A stretch of 64,000 nucleotides of DNA from Pelodera strongyloides (taxonomy: Eukaryota > Nematoda > Chromadorea > Rhabditida > Rhabditidae). Positions 37,701-48,250 of this stretch are shown here, one piece after another. The stretch lies in assembly GCA_036852015.1 (NCBI GenBank), contig JAANDG010000021.1, positions 62,001 to 126,000 of the forward strand, read 5' to 3'. The notes below the pieces were generated by a model. It had not been told where the DNA came from. It made no database searches and saw only the letters and a list, made by a program, of their open reading frames with translations. Made by a program: the position numbers and the translations under genes. Position 1 is the stretch's first letter; each line of letters starts with the position of its first letter.

Positions 37701-40700
37701 TTTCGAATACACAAAGGATTTTACAATGATAACAAAAATACGATTTCAGGGATTCAGGGATCAAGTTTATCGTGAGAGAAGGAAGTTCTTCGCCGACATT
37801 GCCTTCAACTTCAAACAGTATGTTTTAATTAATTTTTCCACTTTCCGGTTGGTCAACCAGCGCGGAGACACAGACGCGCGATAGGTGTGCAGTTCCACTT
37901 GGTGTACTTGCGGCGCACCTTCTGCACTTCTGCACATTTATATTTACACTTTCAGTGGTGACAAGATTCCCCGTGTTGAATACTCCGACGAAGAAGTTGG
38001 AACTTGGAGAACGGTGTACAACGAGCTGAGGAGTCTGTATCCAAAGTACGCGTGCGCTGAGTTCAACTATATCTTCCCCTTGCTGGAGCAGAACTGTGCA
38101 TATGGACCCGATAACATCCCACAACTGCAGGACATCTCGGATTTCTTGAAGAGTAAGTGTTACTAAGTAATGAGCATCCCAGTTCGTCTTGCAATTTAAA
38201 TTTGCGCCAAAACGCAACGCGCTGGCGCAACGCGTCCTAAATCCTGTATGATTTTTTCGATATGAACCCATCAACACAAAGTGCTAAAAGACAAAGATTC
38301 GGCGAGCCAACCACGTTAATAACCAATCATTTATGTTTCAACATATGTATAATTGAGGCTGTTCCGGTGCGCCCAGCGCCCAGTTCTTTCTTTTGAGTCT
38401 TATTTGAACCCCCGCCAAACGCAACGCGCGTCTTAGGGGCGAGGCGTGCTCGCTTTCTACAATTGAAAATAATTCAGGCTGTTCTGGTTTCACTCTGCGA
38501 CCAGTGGCTGGTCTTCTTTCTTCAAGGGATTTCCTCGCTGGTTTGGCATTCCGAGTATTCCATTCAACTCAGTACATCAGACATCATTCGGTGCCCAACT
38601 ACACACCGGAACCGTTAGTGATTTATGGTTTATTTATTTATATATTTCTTTACGAATCACTTAAATCTTAAGAGAGCATTTTTCTTCTGCATTTATCCAC
38701 AAAAAATTCAGGATTCGCCCCTAATTACATATGATAACTTATAAACTACTCTTGTTTAGCTTTAGTATGCAACGTTTGCGCGTTTCTCTTTCAATGAAAC
38801 ATACTGTTCTTTCAATGAGGAGTTGTTGGGAGACAAAAACAAAAACGAAAAGCAAATGAAGGCTACTTTCAGCGATATTTGCCACGAACTCCTTGGACAT
38901 GTCCCACTTTTCGCCGACGTTGAATTCGCTCAATTCAGTCAAGAAATAGGACTGGCTTCGCTGGGAGCCAGTGATGAAACCATTGAAAAGTTGGCAACGG
39001 TGGGGAATGTTTATATCATCAAAGGGAACTTCTAAAACCCATATAACTTTTCTTTCGTTTCACAGAAGCAGTTCCTCATTGTACATAGTGAGATCCTAAC
39101 ATAGGCTATCACTAGCGACTGCAATAAGCTGGTTGACAGATAACAAGGGTCTTTAAAGGGAGAGGCCCACGAGGAAAAAGTTGTCCTCAATTTACTTGTA
39201 CAGAACGCCCGGAAGTTCAGAAATATTTGTGTGAAAACCGCATCTATTTGCATCTAGAACTCGCAGAGATATTCTATGCTAAACAGTTCAGCCAGGCACC
39301 GTAGCCAGAAAGGTTAAAATACCTTGTTATATTTTATATCCGTCCATTAGCATTCTTTCTCTACGTAATGGTTGTTAAACGAATGAAGAACATTACTACC
39401 ATTATAACAAAGCGTTTCCAATACTGTAGTGATATAAAAGAGCAGAAATTGTTTCAGACTACGGTGCCTGGCCGAACTGTTTAGCATAGAATATATCTGC
39501 GAGTTAAAGAAGTGCGGTTTTCGCAGTAATATTTCTGAGATTCCGGACATTCTGTGCAAGTAAATTGAGGAAAACTTCTTTCTCGTGGGCCTCTCCCTTT
39601 AAAGCAGTATTTAACCTACTTTGGGAAATTTGTTATGATATGCATATAATATAAATTTGGTGCCGGACGCTTGCCGGACGGGCACCAAATTTGCATAGTA
39701 TACATAGTATATGCGTATCATGTGCAAATTTCCAAAGTTGGTACAATACTGCTTTAAGCTTATCATTATCAGTGTTCATTAGGTTGATCATCAAAATTTT
39801 CAGTTATATTGGTTCACAATCGAATTCGGCTTGTGCCTACAAAACGGCGAGAAAAAGGCGTATGGAGCAGGACTGCTCAGCTCATTTGGAGAACTGCACT
39901 ACAGCATATCGGACAAGGTACGTCATTTTCAACAGCGTGAGACTTCCGTGGTGTAAGGTGGTGCGCCCGTAGCGCGCCACTTGCGCGGCGCATACACGCC
40001 AGCTTTCGTCACCCCATTCCAAAGCTTATAAAAGTATATTGTGACCAAGAAGGGTTCATATGAATGAGAATAAACCCTTTCCAGCCCGAAGTCCTACCCT
40101 TCGACCCGTCCGTGACAAGTGTAACCAAGTACCCGATCACTGAGTATCAACCAAAATATTTCCTTGCCGAATCCTTTGCCTCAGCCAAGAACAAGCTAAA
40201 GTAAGTGCATACATTTTCGTCACTTACCGTCACAGAACACAACGTTTCAACGCGGGCAACTGTATTTCCATGTACTATATATAAATTTGCGTGCTGTTCT
40301 GCATGATGTAGAAACAAAAGTTTGAGCCTACTTAAAGGGACGCGGTGACGCGGTCACCGTTTTGACCCTTATATATACTTTGTGTTTTTATTAACTGCAC
40401 AGTATGAAAAACATAAAGATAAAGTGATAAAGTGAACCGGGTTATATCAACCAAATCCGCGGAAACGGTGCACCGGGGTCCAGCTCAGAGGCTGGACATA
40501 CTGGCCATTTAAACTTCCCGGTGGCCAATCTGCTCGGGAAGTCGATTTATCTCCGCTGGTTTTACCCAGCTACCAACTTTTACACCTTTGGTGGGTGAAG
40601 GGGTTCCGGCCCGGGATCGAACCAGAGACCGGTGGCGTGGTGAGCAAGGGCCTTGCCACTTGACCACGCCCCCCCCCCATGAAAAAAAACATAGTGTTGG

Positions 40701-42146
40701 AAAAATCCGACGAAAAACGCTGTTTTCAGCGAGAAATTCATTGATTAAAAAAGTTGCGTCCGATCCAAGGTCCACAGTTAGCCATAAAAAACCAAATGTT
40801 ATAATGCCCGCGAGGTATTCGACCGATTAATTAGTGGAATAACGTTCGTCGATTCATTATCAGCACGGCCATATGCTGGACAATTACTAGGGAATTTTTT
40901 TTTGCGTATTGGTTCGAGGACAACATTTTCCGTCATCATTTTACTCGCGGTTGCCGCATTTCTTGCAAAACATTTTCCCAACACTATGCGTTATAAATTA
41001 TGAAGATAATAAAAACACAAAGTATACATAAGGGCCAAAACGGTGACCGCGTCCCTTTAAACTAAACTATAGAACGGCTGGTTTTTCAAACTTATGACGG
41101 ATAACTAAATTTCCATGTGTTTTTATTAGCGCCGGGCAATATAATAATGGCGTAGATGTCGCGTAGTAATTTGCAAACACTACATCGGTATACGGTATAC
41201 AGCCGCCGGTATACGTTGCAAATTTGCAAAACCGGCTTTCATACGGCTGTAAAGTTGAAAATGACTGATTCTATAACGCCCATTTCAGGACCTGGGCTTC
41301 TAGCATCGATCGTCCGTTCCAAGTGCGCTACAACCCATACACGCAGAGAATCGAAACCCTGGATAAAACTTCAGCCATTCACAGACTCGCCAAGGATATC
41401 AGAAGTAAATTATTAATTATTAATCCTACTTTTATACCTACTATAGAAAGTATTGAGATGTATAACCTCTGCATGGTCTCTTGAACTTGTGAAAATACGA
41501 ACTTTTAGGATTATTCTTTGAGCTAGTCATAGTCGATATTCTGCTACTTGAAAGTCGTGTGCTTGGTTAGTTGATGGGCTAATGATTGCGTCCAAGCCAC
41601 GTCAATTTATCATTGAAACGAGGAACTTGAAAATTTATCGAGGACACTATCGAGCAATCAGCTGTTACACAACACCACAGAGCCACACGTGCTAAGCTAA
41701 GATAGAGCAATTAATTACATGTATTCAGCATAATATAATTAAGACTATTAAGACAACGTATGAAATCCAAAAACTAAGTACTTGACAATGCCACGTGTAT
41801 ATGACAAAATTAACAAATCGTTCATGGGTAATGCTTGTCCGTGTGCTACTATAGATTTTGAACAAGTGTAAAGCGGTATTCCTCATACTTGAAACGTATG
41901 CAAGAGTACTGTATCCTCATGTATTATAGGGAATTTTCTGCGCCTTTCTCTGCCGGAAAGGCACAGGATATAGCACTGTTCGCACATAATGCGTGAAAGT
42001 GATGGGGGCGCAGTTTCTCCCGACAAGTTTTAAAACCACGTGTCGTGACACTTTAAAATGCTAAATTCGTAAAATTATATTAATTTATTACAGGCGAGAT
42101 GACCACACTCGAGGAAGCACTGGCCAAGGTGAAGACTCTCGACTAA
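31763..42146 (+). CDS. pah-1: Phenylalanine-4-hydroxylase
   Basis: Cytosolic, tetrahydrobiopterin- and iron-dependent enzyme converting phenylalanine to tyrosine. Distal first exons are 31763-31771 and 32518-32586 (form a). An alternative first exon is 33559-33606 (form b). Shared exons: 33923-34039, 36721-36843, 37140-37206, 37440-37534, 37750-37817, 37956-38152, 38478-38613, 38873-38999, 39804-39917, 40085-40200, 41289-41404 and 42094-42146. Everything is in phase, giving 468 aa (a) or 458 aa (b), the usual size. An N-terminal ACT regulatory domain ([19 protein letters not shown], then [13 protein letters not shown]) is followed by the catalytic domain. Iron ligands are visible in [14 protein letters not shown] (His288, His293 in form b) and YWFTIEFGL (Glu333). 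The substrate/cofactor region [17 protein letters not shown] and the YNPYTQRIE segment near the C-terminus are conserved. The large introns are full of MITEs and a nested SINE. It is convergent with the gene at 42637. Confidence 0.97.
31885..32046. mobile_element. Palindromic MITE family B in pah-1 intron 1
   Basis: ACTTTGGGAAATTTGCAGCA at the left and TGTGCACATTTCCCAAAGTA at the right, with a GTGCCCGTCCGAAGCTTCC centre. The right end is ACTGCTTTAAA. Confidence 0.85.
33443..33482 (+). promoter_or_regulatory. Candidate pah-1 proximal promoter
   Basis: About 80-115 bp upstream of the alternative ATG at 33559: an E-box CACGTG (33443-33448), an inverted CCAAT (33468-33472) and TGATAA (33477-33482) in a locally GC-rich patch. 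This supports a second start of transcription. Confidence 0.4.
34310..34455. repeat. Dispersed 'GTGACCAA' repeat
   Basis: Clusters of GTGACCAATTCG and GAACCAGTCAC. On the minus strand it matches the segment at 47265-47455 ('ACTTGGTCACGA', 'CACCAAATGG', 'ATGAAAAAA', 'TTCCTATG'), so both derive from one element. Confidence 0.65.
38352..38400 (+). repeat. pah-1: Possible decayed partial copy of pah-1 exon
   Basis: 'GAGGCTGTTCCGGTGCGCCC' followed by 'TTCTTTCTT' resembles the start of the true exon at 38478 ('CAGGCTGTTCTGG' and later 'CTTCTTTCTT'). The acceptor AG is replaced by GAG. It is short, so chance similarity is possible. Confidence 0.3.
39152..39604. mobile_element. Long foldback element family E in pah-1 intron
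   Basis: CTTTAAAGGGAGAGGCCCAC at the left and GTGGGCCTCTCCCTTTAAAG at the right, with arms of about 190 bp that stay complementary (AATTTACTTG, CTGAACTGTTTAGCAT-type words). No open frame of note. Its ends resemble those of the 56473-56922 element. Confidence 0.9.
39599..39757. mobile_element. Palindromic MITE family B copy
   Basis: Starts inside the shared CTTTAAAG at the end of the previous element. Left arm TACTTTGGGAAATTTG, centre GACGCTTGCCGGACGGGCAC, right end TACAATACTGCTTTAA. Confidence 0.85.
40332..41061. mobile_element. Inverted-repeat element family G, disrupted
   Basis: Left end TTAAAGGGACGCGGTGACGC and right end GGTGACCGCGTCCCTTTAA. The arms continue with ACTTTGTGTTTTTATT and its complement, so this is one element. 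A tRNA-derived SINE sits inside it. Confidence 0.85.
40450..40670 (-). mobile_element. tRNA-derived SINE nested in family G element
   Basis: On the minus strand the head starts GGCGTGGTCAAGTGGCAAGG. It carries an A box (TGGTCAAGTGG) and a B box (GGTTCGATCCC) about 40 bp apart, the internal Pol III promoter layout. A non-tRNA body follows (CGGGAAG, CAGCCTCTGAGCTGGAC). The 3' end near 40450 is uncertain. A C-homopolymer on the plus strand flanks the head. Confidence 0.7.
41868..42057. mobile_element. MITE family H copy in last pah-1 intron
   Basis: Left end GTAAAGCGGTATTCCTCATA and right end AAAACCACGTGTCGTGACAC plus TTTAAA. Confidence 0.7.
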
Positions 42147-42225
42147 ACAAATTTAAAACTATATAATATGGCGTACGAAGTGCAAATTAATATAATTAAT
42201 GGTTGTATAATTTTGTATTATTTGG

Positions 42226-42231
42226 AATAAA
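42226..42231 (+). terminator. pah-1: pah-1 polyadenylation signal
   Basis: AATAAA 80 bp after the stop codon, followed by a T-rich stretch. Confidence 0.75.
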
Positions 42232-42389
42232 GTGTATTTTAAGTACGGTGTGAAAAACCAAGGAAATATGGATTGCATGTACACACAGATACACACACAA
42301 TTGCGACATCACACATAATCTGCGAAATTTGTATCTACCATGTTGTACATGATGATGTGAGCCTTGCTTCATTACAAAATAAATATCCA

Positions 42390-42395
42390 TTTATT
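42390..42395 (-). terminator. Candidate polyadenylation signal for convergent gene
   Basis: TTTATT on the plus strand (AATAAA on minus), 242 bp downstream of the stop at 42637. The two convergent 3' ends would not overlap. Confidence 0.4.
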
Positions 42396-42636
42396 AAATA
42401 AATCATACATATTAAATAGTTCATACCTATTAAATAAATCATTTCTTTGCAAACTAAACGGAATGAGGAGGTAAGACACACTTAACTTGTTTTTACCCGT
42501 AAATAACGTTATTCTAAAAATTCAATACGATTCATTGTACTGTGGAGTACAAAGTACAAAATATGGAAATGAAAGTTGTTCTTGAATTAATTTGGATATC
42601 CATCAATCCTTGGTCCTCTGTATACTATAATTCGAT

Positions 42637-43842
42637 TCAGCCCAATGGCATACTGGAATCCAGAACGATATTTGAATATCTGACCTGAAAACTTGAAATG
42701 TGAAAGTGGTAAAAGAACAAACCGCGAAAAAACAAGAACATACATAAACCAGACACGGAGAGTTTACTACTCATGAAGTATGCCGTATGTGCTACAGTCC
42801 TACAGCTCATGACATGTGATAGCAGAATATGTTCGATAGTTCGATTCCTTTCAGAAGCTTTGTTTTGCAAGAAATCTGACCTAGTAATCAAGTACATGAA
42901 GTTTGTTAATTCGTATTATAAGTTAAGCTCACCTTCAATAATCTTCCCAGCCGTTTCCATCTATTAATTCTCCTGTTAATCCACTTGGCCTCCTCTTCTC
43001 GTAGAGGATCTGGATCAAATCTTATTGATAACCGTGATATTGAACTGTCATAAAGTCGTGCAATTGCCTGAAACTGGGAGCAATTAAATTATTCAGGATT
43101 TACCATTAGCTGATATAAAAAAACTGATATAAATAATAGCATAATTCCAGCTAGTGCCTCGGTATTCAAGGGTGGTCCAGTAGGTTCCCAAAACTTACCA
43201 CTGGTATATGTATATGAGCATTGCACGCGTAGTAAAATATTCAACTTGTTTCACTAAAAATATAAACTGCTGAAGCGAAAATATTTTAGGTTAAAAAGGT
43301 AAAATGTAAAATTTACTCACAGATAGCATTATTTTTCCCTTTGTTGGTTCTTCACAATGGTAGAATATATAATGTCCCGTTGAAAGGCTACCAGTCAATT
43401 CAGCACATAACCAATAACCATTTGAAGAAATCTAAATACATATATTTTTATCTACATTTAGAAATATTACTTTATAGATTGCTCTAGCTAATTGTAAGAA
43501 AAAATCCTACATTTAAGAAGAAAAGCATAAAAAAGCCCTGCGAAGTTTTGATAGTGCGCCGCTTAAAAGATGGCTGCGCTTATTTCGCGCGCGCGCCGTT
43601 CACTACCTTCCTTTCATCAGCTAAACCATAGGCCAAGGTTGCCAAAAAAAATTCCACTCACCTCATATCCTACTAAATGATCGCATACTAATTCGTAAAT
43701 GGCGCCGTCGATAATTTTGAATAGACTACATGAAGTTTTTGTGTATACTGCACAAACTCCCTCCCAAATGTTTATTATTTCTTTGTCGAGTTCGTACCAT
43801 AAGGGAATTTCGGAATATTCAGTGATGCCCATTTTATGCGTT
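42637..43842 (-). CDS. Unknown 154-aa protein, 4 exons
   Basis: Coding exons on the minus strand are 43832-43662, 43431-43321, 43067-42933 and 42684-42637. All introns are phase 0 with clean donors (GTGAGT, GTGAGT, GTGAGC) and acceptors (TTTAG, TTTCAG, TTTCAG). A T-rich TTTTCAG acceptor 10 bp before the ATG suggests spliced-leader trans-splicing, so the start is probably complete. I do not recognise the family. The first half has mixed beta-like strands and several cysteines (IWEGVCAVYTKTSCSLFKII, ELVCDHLVGYE, YWLCAELTGS, YIFYHCEEP). The second half is highly charged and probably helical (DPDPLREEEAKWINRRINRW, KRLGRLLK). No signal peptide or membrane segment; probably intracellular. Tail to tail with pah-1. 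Confidence 0.65.
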
Positions 43843-43943
43843 CTGAAAAAAAACGCTCAGGTAGATGGAAGGAAGAAAAGTAAAAAAAAAAAGACGGAGC
43901 TGATAGAAATTAGAAGCACAAGAAGAGGTTATCTATTGATTAG

Positions 43944-44090
43944 ACGAAATGCCGGTCGGGTTTTTGAAACGCATAGTGGCATAGTGGACAGCTTACTCAT
44001 TTATGCGAAGTATTCTAATTTATGCTAATTTGCATATGCAGCATAGAAAGCAGGTGTACTCGATGCGTTCCAAAAACCGGCCGGTATATA
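43944..44090. mobile_element. MITE family A copy
   Basis: ATGCCGGTCGGGTTTTTGAA at the left, AAAAACCGGCCGGTATA at the right; shorter than average. Confidence 0.8.
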
Positions 44091-44254
44091 AAAATGTGTT
44101 CGTCAAATTTGAAAATTACGTAGTTGCCAGCAACCGATTATTACAGTAAGAAAGTAAGCTTAGGATCGGCTTACAAATTGCTCACTAACTAGTGAGAAGA
44201 CAGCAATTTCAAGGAATAATAAACAAGGTGTTTACTCACATAAAGCTAACAAGA

Positions 44255-44436
44255 TTTAAAGCGAAATACGGCTAGTTTTTGAAACACATCGAGTAGTCCA
44301 GCATTTTTATGCAGCTTATGCAAATGAACACAAATTAGAATAAAAAATCGAGCTCAATTCGAGCAAATTAGCATAAATACGTACGAATTCACTTATCCAC
44401 GATGCGTTTCAAAAACCGGCCGGTATTTCGCTTTAA
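44255..44436. mobile_element. MITE family A copy
   Basis: Complete ends TTTAAAGCGAAATACGGC and CCGGCCGGTATTTCGCTTTA, only 165 bp from the previous copy. Confidence 0.9.
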
Positions 44437-45534
44437 TAACTTTTTGATCAAAGCCAACGTGCGTTCATATGTCTCAAAGGTCATTCTAAGCGACATTCTA
44501 GTGCACATGTTTTCAATTTCTTCTCACAGAAAAAACTAAAAGATTTGGGCTCAAAAGTCCAACATATGCTCAGATATCTCCGGGTGCACACGTAAATTAC
44601 GTCGGTGTAAAAAGGAACGAACACCGGAGTTTGCAACTGATATCGCTGTTCAGAGATAGAAATGCATGATAGAGCAAAGATGCCACTGATCCCGAGTTTT
44701 GAGGAAGAAAAGGCACAAGAGGGAACAAAAGCACAAAAGGGAACTTGAGGTGCAAAAAGCATTGGACACAAGGAAGGGTAATTCGATATAGGGTTGTGTT
44801 AAGAAAACGAACTAGGATTTGGATGTGGTGTGAAGTTTCAGCGACAGACATTTTGCATTATGATTATCCACATATATCACGGGGGACATACATATTATGA
44901 TCTACTTGGATAATGATAAACTATTGTATTCATAAAAAAATCCAATCAAAGCTTTGGAATAGCTCGCATTGATATTCACATTGATAAAAAATAAAAAATT
45001 TGTCGCAGTCAGGGAAGGCCTAAAATGGTACTATGTTACTGGAACGGAAACTCTAATTAAATCTAGCATCCTAGCATCCATGATGGAGATACAAAACTGG
45101 AGCGATGCGCTTTTGTATGTTAGCAATTTTGTATGTTACATCCAACAAAGTCAAAGAGGCAATACTCTTGGTTTATATATGTGCATACTTAAGTGCACAC
45201 TTCAGACTTCTACCTGATCAAACTCTGAATTTACCCAAAATAATTATAGTGTTATCGAATGCTTAGGTACACAACCACTCGTTCCTTGTCAAAGTCTAAG
45301 AATATACACTAACCAATATCTACTAACAATGACAACATGTACATACATAAAGCAATTTTATTCATTTTTATTTATAGTAAGTGCATCAAAGTGCATATAA
45401 AACAGGTGTGAGTTTGTATGTACTTGAACAACAGTTTCCTGGTAAAATAGAAACTCTGAAAGACCGTTAGGGCACATGATTTAGGGACGAAAAGAAAAGA
45501 AACTTTCTAAGAGTTGGTCTCATATTATTAAGAG

Positions 45535-45539
45535 AAAGC

Positions 45540-45570
<31 letters not shown>

Positions 45571-45600
45571 CGAGAGAGAGAGATTCAGAGAGAGAAGATT
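45535..45600. repeat. (GA)n microsatellite
   Basis: GAGA runs with single-base interruptions. Confidence 0.95.
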
Positions 45601-46589
45601 GAGGAAATAGTCTAAAAACTAGGAAAGATGTAGGAGAAGCATGGTCGTGAGAGAGTAGAAATATCATAATAAAGAGTGAGTGACGAGAGAAATAGACAGA
45701 AGGACGTCGACCATTCGCCCCGATATGCAAACATTTTTGTACAGAAAAAGTGAAAATAAACAGAAAGCTTATCTAGGGGATGAAGCTGCAGATCAACTAG
45801 GGAAACTTCACGGTTTGGAAAATACGACACGCACTTGAAGTTGGAAAATGTTTTGCGGATACACTGAATGAAACTCCGCGCCATCGCCGCGCGCATAGGG
45901 CGCCGCGCTCAATTTAGGGAGCGCTGAAAGTCTCTTGAAGGGGATGCGGTAGGTGTGCCACACCCCCCCCCCCCCGCTCGCGGCGCATTATAGAGGATAG
46001 ATGGGCGTCTTTTTACGTGCGGCCATGGCGCGGCGTTGTAAGCCTGCAGACATCAATTCCATGGATTCGACTTATAATGGAGCAACTGAGATATGAATTA
46101 TTAATTTTCGTTAAGAAAATCAATTTAATAAGGATTTGTTTATATTTTAAAAGAGAACTTTTTTATATTGAATTTATATTTGAGCGAAAGTAAGATTTAA
46201 GGGGCGGCGGGTTGTTTTTGGCAAAATCGCAATGCAGTGCGCACGTATGGGTTTAGATAGTTCTTTCCTTATTATTTGTAAAGAAGCAAAAAGAAAATGA
46301 ATCATTAAAGGTGCCGCACCAAAGGAAAATGGTATTACAGCGCGTTGCGCGTGTACCCATGCACTGGATTTGACATTTTTTACTAAATGGTTACACTTAT
46401 AAATGGTATTGTAACGTTGGGCTTGCTTATGAAGGTTTCACAAGCATCGTTGTTAAGTCTAATACTGTTAGTCGTAATTAATTGTTGCCGATTGAATGGA
46501 TAAACTTTTTTATAGACTAAAAAGTCTAACACACAAAAAATACTTTAAAGAGTAGGATAATATGAACGGAGCTTTCTTTTTGCATTTTA

Positions 46590-47030
46590 GGAGAAGTCCT
46601 CAGAATTCACAGATGTACATCTGAACTTTCACAGTTCAAGCTTAAAGTTAAGGAATTCATTAATAAACTTCCCAGTAATGGGTACCCATTTAATATTATT
46701 ATCAGTTTCATACATAAATCTATCACTCGCTATCCCATAATCTCCTATAAGTACAACTCAAACCCTAACATATTGCGCAAATGGATTGGGTCACTCAATT
46801 TGCCTTTAGCATTATAGCCTATACCTATACATGACTCACATCAGTCACACTACAGAATACAGATTATTATCCACACTGAAAATTACACTCTACATTCTTC
46901 CTTTTTTCATATTTCCACTTATTCTTAAATTATATTCCACCGAGGCATCGTACTGAAGATGACCCCCACCCCGCTGGCATAAATCCTCGTCTAAGACTTA
47001 GGGGTCGAAACGAGGTACCCTACTATCTAA
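46590..47030 (+). mobile_element. Retroelement 3' relic with hammerhead-like motif
   Basis: A frame open from about 46570 to a TAG near 46816 reads GEVLRIHRCTSELSQFKLK and then EFINKLPSNGYPFNIII. This resembles the segment after the catalytic core in reverse transcriptases of Penelope-like and related retroelements (inference from memory of the family pattern). About 150 bp further on, 46952-47025 has CTGAAGA, a GACCCC/GGGGTC pair and GAAACGAGGTA, the same layout as 6444-6535. It is truncated at the 5' side, so not mobile. Confidence 0.5.
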
Positions 47031-47264
47031 CCTTATTCCATTATAACTTTTGTTCAGTTTTCTATATATATTGTATTATAATTATTATTACTTATAATTA
47101 TGTGTTTTTTTCTATTGATAATTGTTTTCTATGGAACAAAAACTTCGGTTGCCTCAAAAAAACCAGCAATTTTAAAAACAACCTACCACCCATCTACCGT
47201 ATATTTACAAAAACAATTATTATTTTTTACTCAACAAATCTGGTTGTGCCACCGGAAAATCCGA

Positions 47265-47455
47265 AACCACAAAGGTGATTGGTTACTGGTTCGTGACAAT
47301 TTGGTGACCATTTGGTAACCAGTTGACGGCGGTTTTCGAGTAGACTTGGTCACGACAAACTCACCAAGTGGTCAGACACAAATGGGTTGGCACACGAAAA
47401 AACCAGAGAACCGTCACCAAATGGTTACCGCGTTCCTATGTATACACGGATTTCT
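47265..47455. repeat. Dispersed 'GTGACCAA' repeat, second copy
   Basis: Matches the minus strand of 34260-34390: TTGGTCACGA, CACCAA, CAGACNCA, CGAAAAAACC, then TTCCTATG. Confidence 0.6.
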
Positions 47456-47514
47456 CCGCTATGTTTTCTACATTACATGCCCCTTTGTGCACCGCGCTGG
47501 TGCAAAGCAAACGG

Positions 47515-47590
47515 GTCTCTCTCTATACCCTTACATATCTACCCGTTCCTCTCTCCCTCTCCCTCTCTCTCTCCTCCTCTCTCTCTGCAC
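47515..47590. repeat. CT-rich microsatellite
   Basis: CTCTCTCCCTCTC-type run. Confidence 0.9.
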
Positions 47591-48107
47591 CATTTCTGCA
47601 CCCTTTCGTACCTGGCAGCTATTCACCCGCCCCCTACGGCCACCTTGTACATATACCAACCAACTGTCATCAAACGCACACACCAACATACACTCTATGC
47701 TAATTTCTCTTAGTATTCTCGCCATCTATTTATCTCTTTCTCACGTGCCTCAATCCATTCGAAACCCGAATCCCGCATTGATTTTCACACCTAATCACTT
47801 TTTATATGCAAATTTCAATCAACCGGTCGTGAGAAAGTGGTTTGACTTGAGAAAGTCGGCACCTCGCGAGGAACATATGCATATTAGGGCAAGCCGAGTT
47901 CTGTATGTGAAATTAAGAGAAAGCGCCGTAAGAAATATTTCAACCGACCGTGACGTGTGGCTAGAAGTTTTTGGCTTACTGTGGTACTTGGCCTCTTATA
48001 GCAAGCAACTTTTTTCCTCGGTGAATTGCTCAGAGATCAGCTTTTGTTTGTCTGATTTCTATCAACACTGTGTTATCAAGATAATAAAAACGCAGTAAAA
48101 AAGTATA

Positions 48108-48250
48108 CAATGCATTCCTACTTATTTATGCTAACGATAAGTGAGCTCGAATTGAGCATGATTTTTTATTCCAATCATACTCATTTGTGATGCATGCGAA
48201 TGCAGTTATACAAAATGCGTTTCAAAAACCGGCTGTTGTACCGCTTTAAA
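48108..48250. mobile_element. Family A-like element, diverged
   Basis: Interior 'GAGCTCGAATTGAGC' and right end GCGTTTCAAAAACCGGC plus GTACCGCTTTAAA. A similar variant is at about 3218-3370. Confidence 0.65.

Noticed and set aside
42590..42684. Longer C-terminus for the 154-aa gene read in another frame after 42684
   Set aside because: The reading is attractive but needs a different phase from the upstream donor at 42933. The in-phase reading ends at 42637.
47346..48098. A 250-codon open frame, the longest outside the G tract
   Set aside because: It runs through a dispersed repeat, a CT microsatellite and the edge of a family A-like element. The product is low in complexity, and alternative frames over the same stretch are also open.
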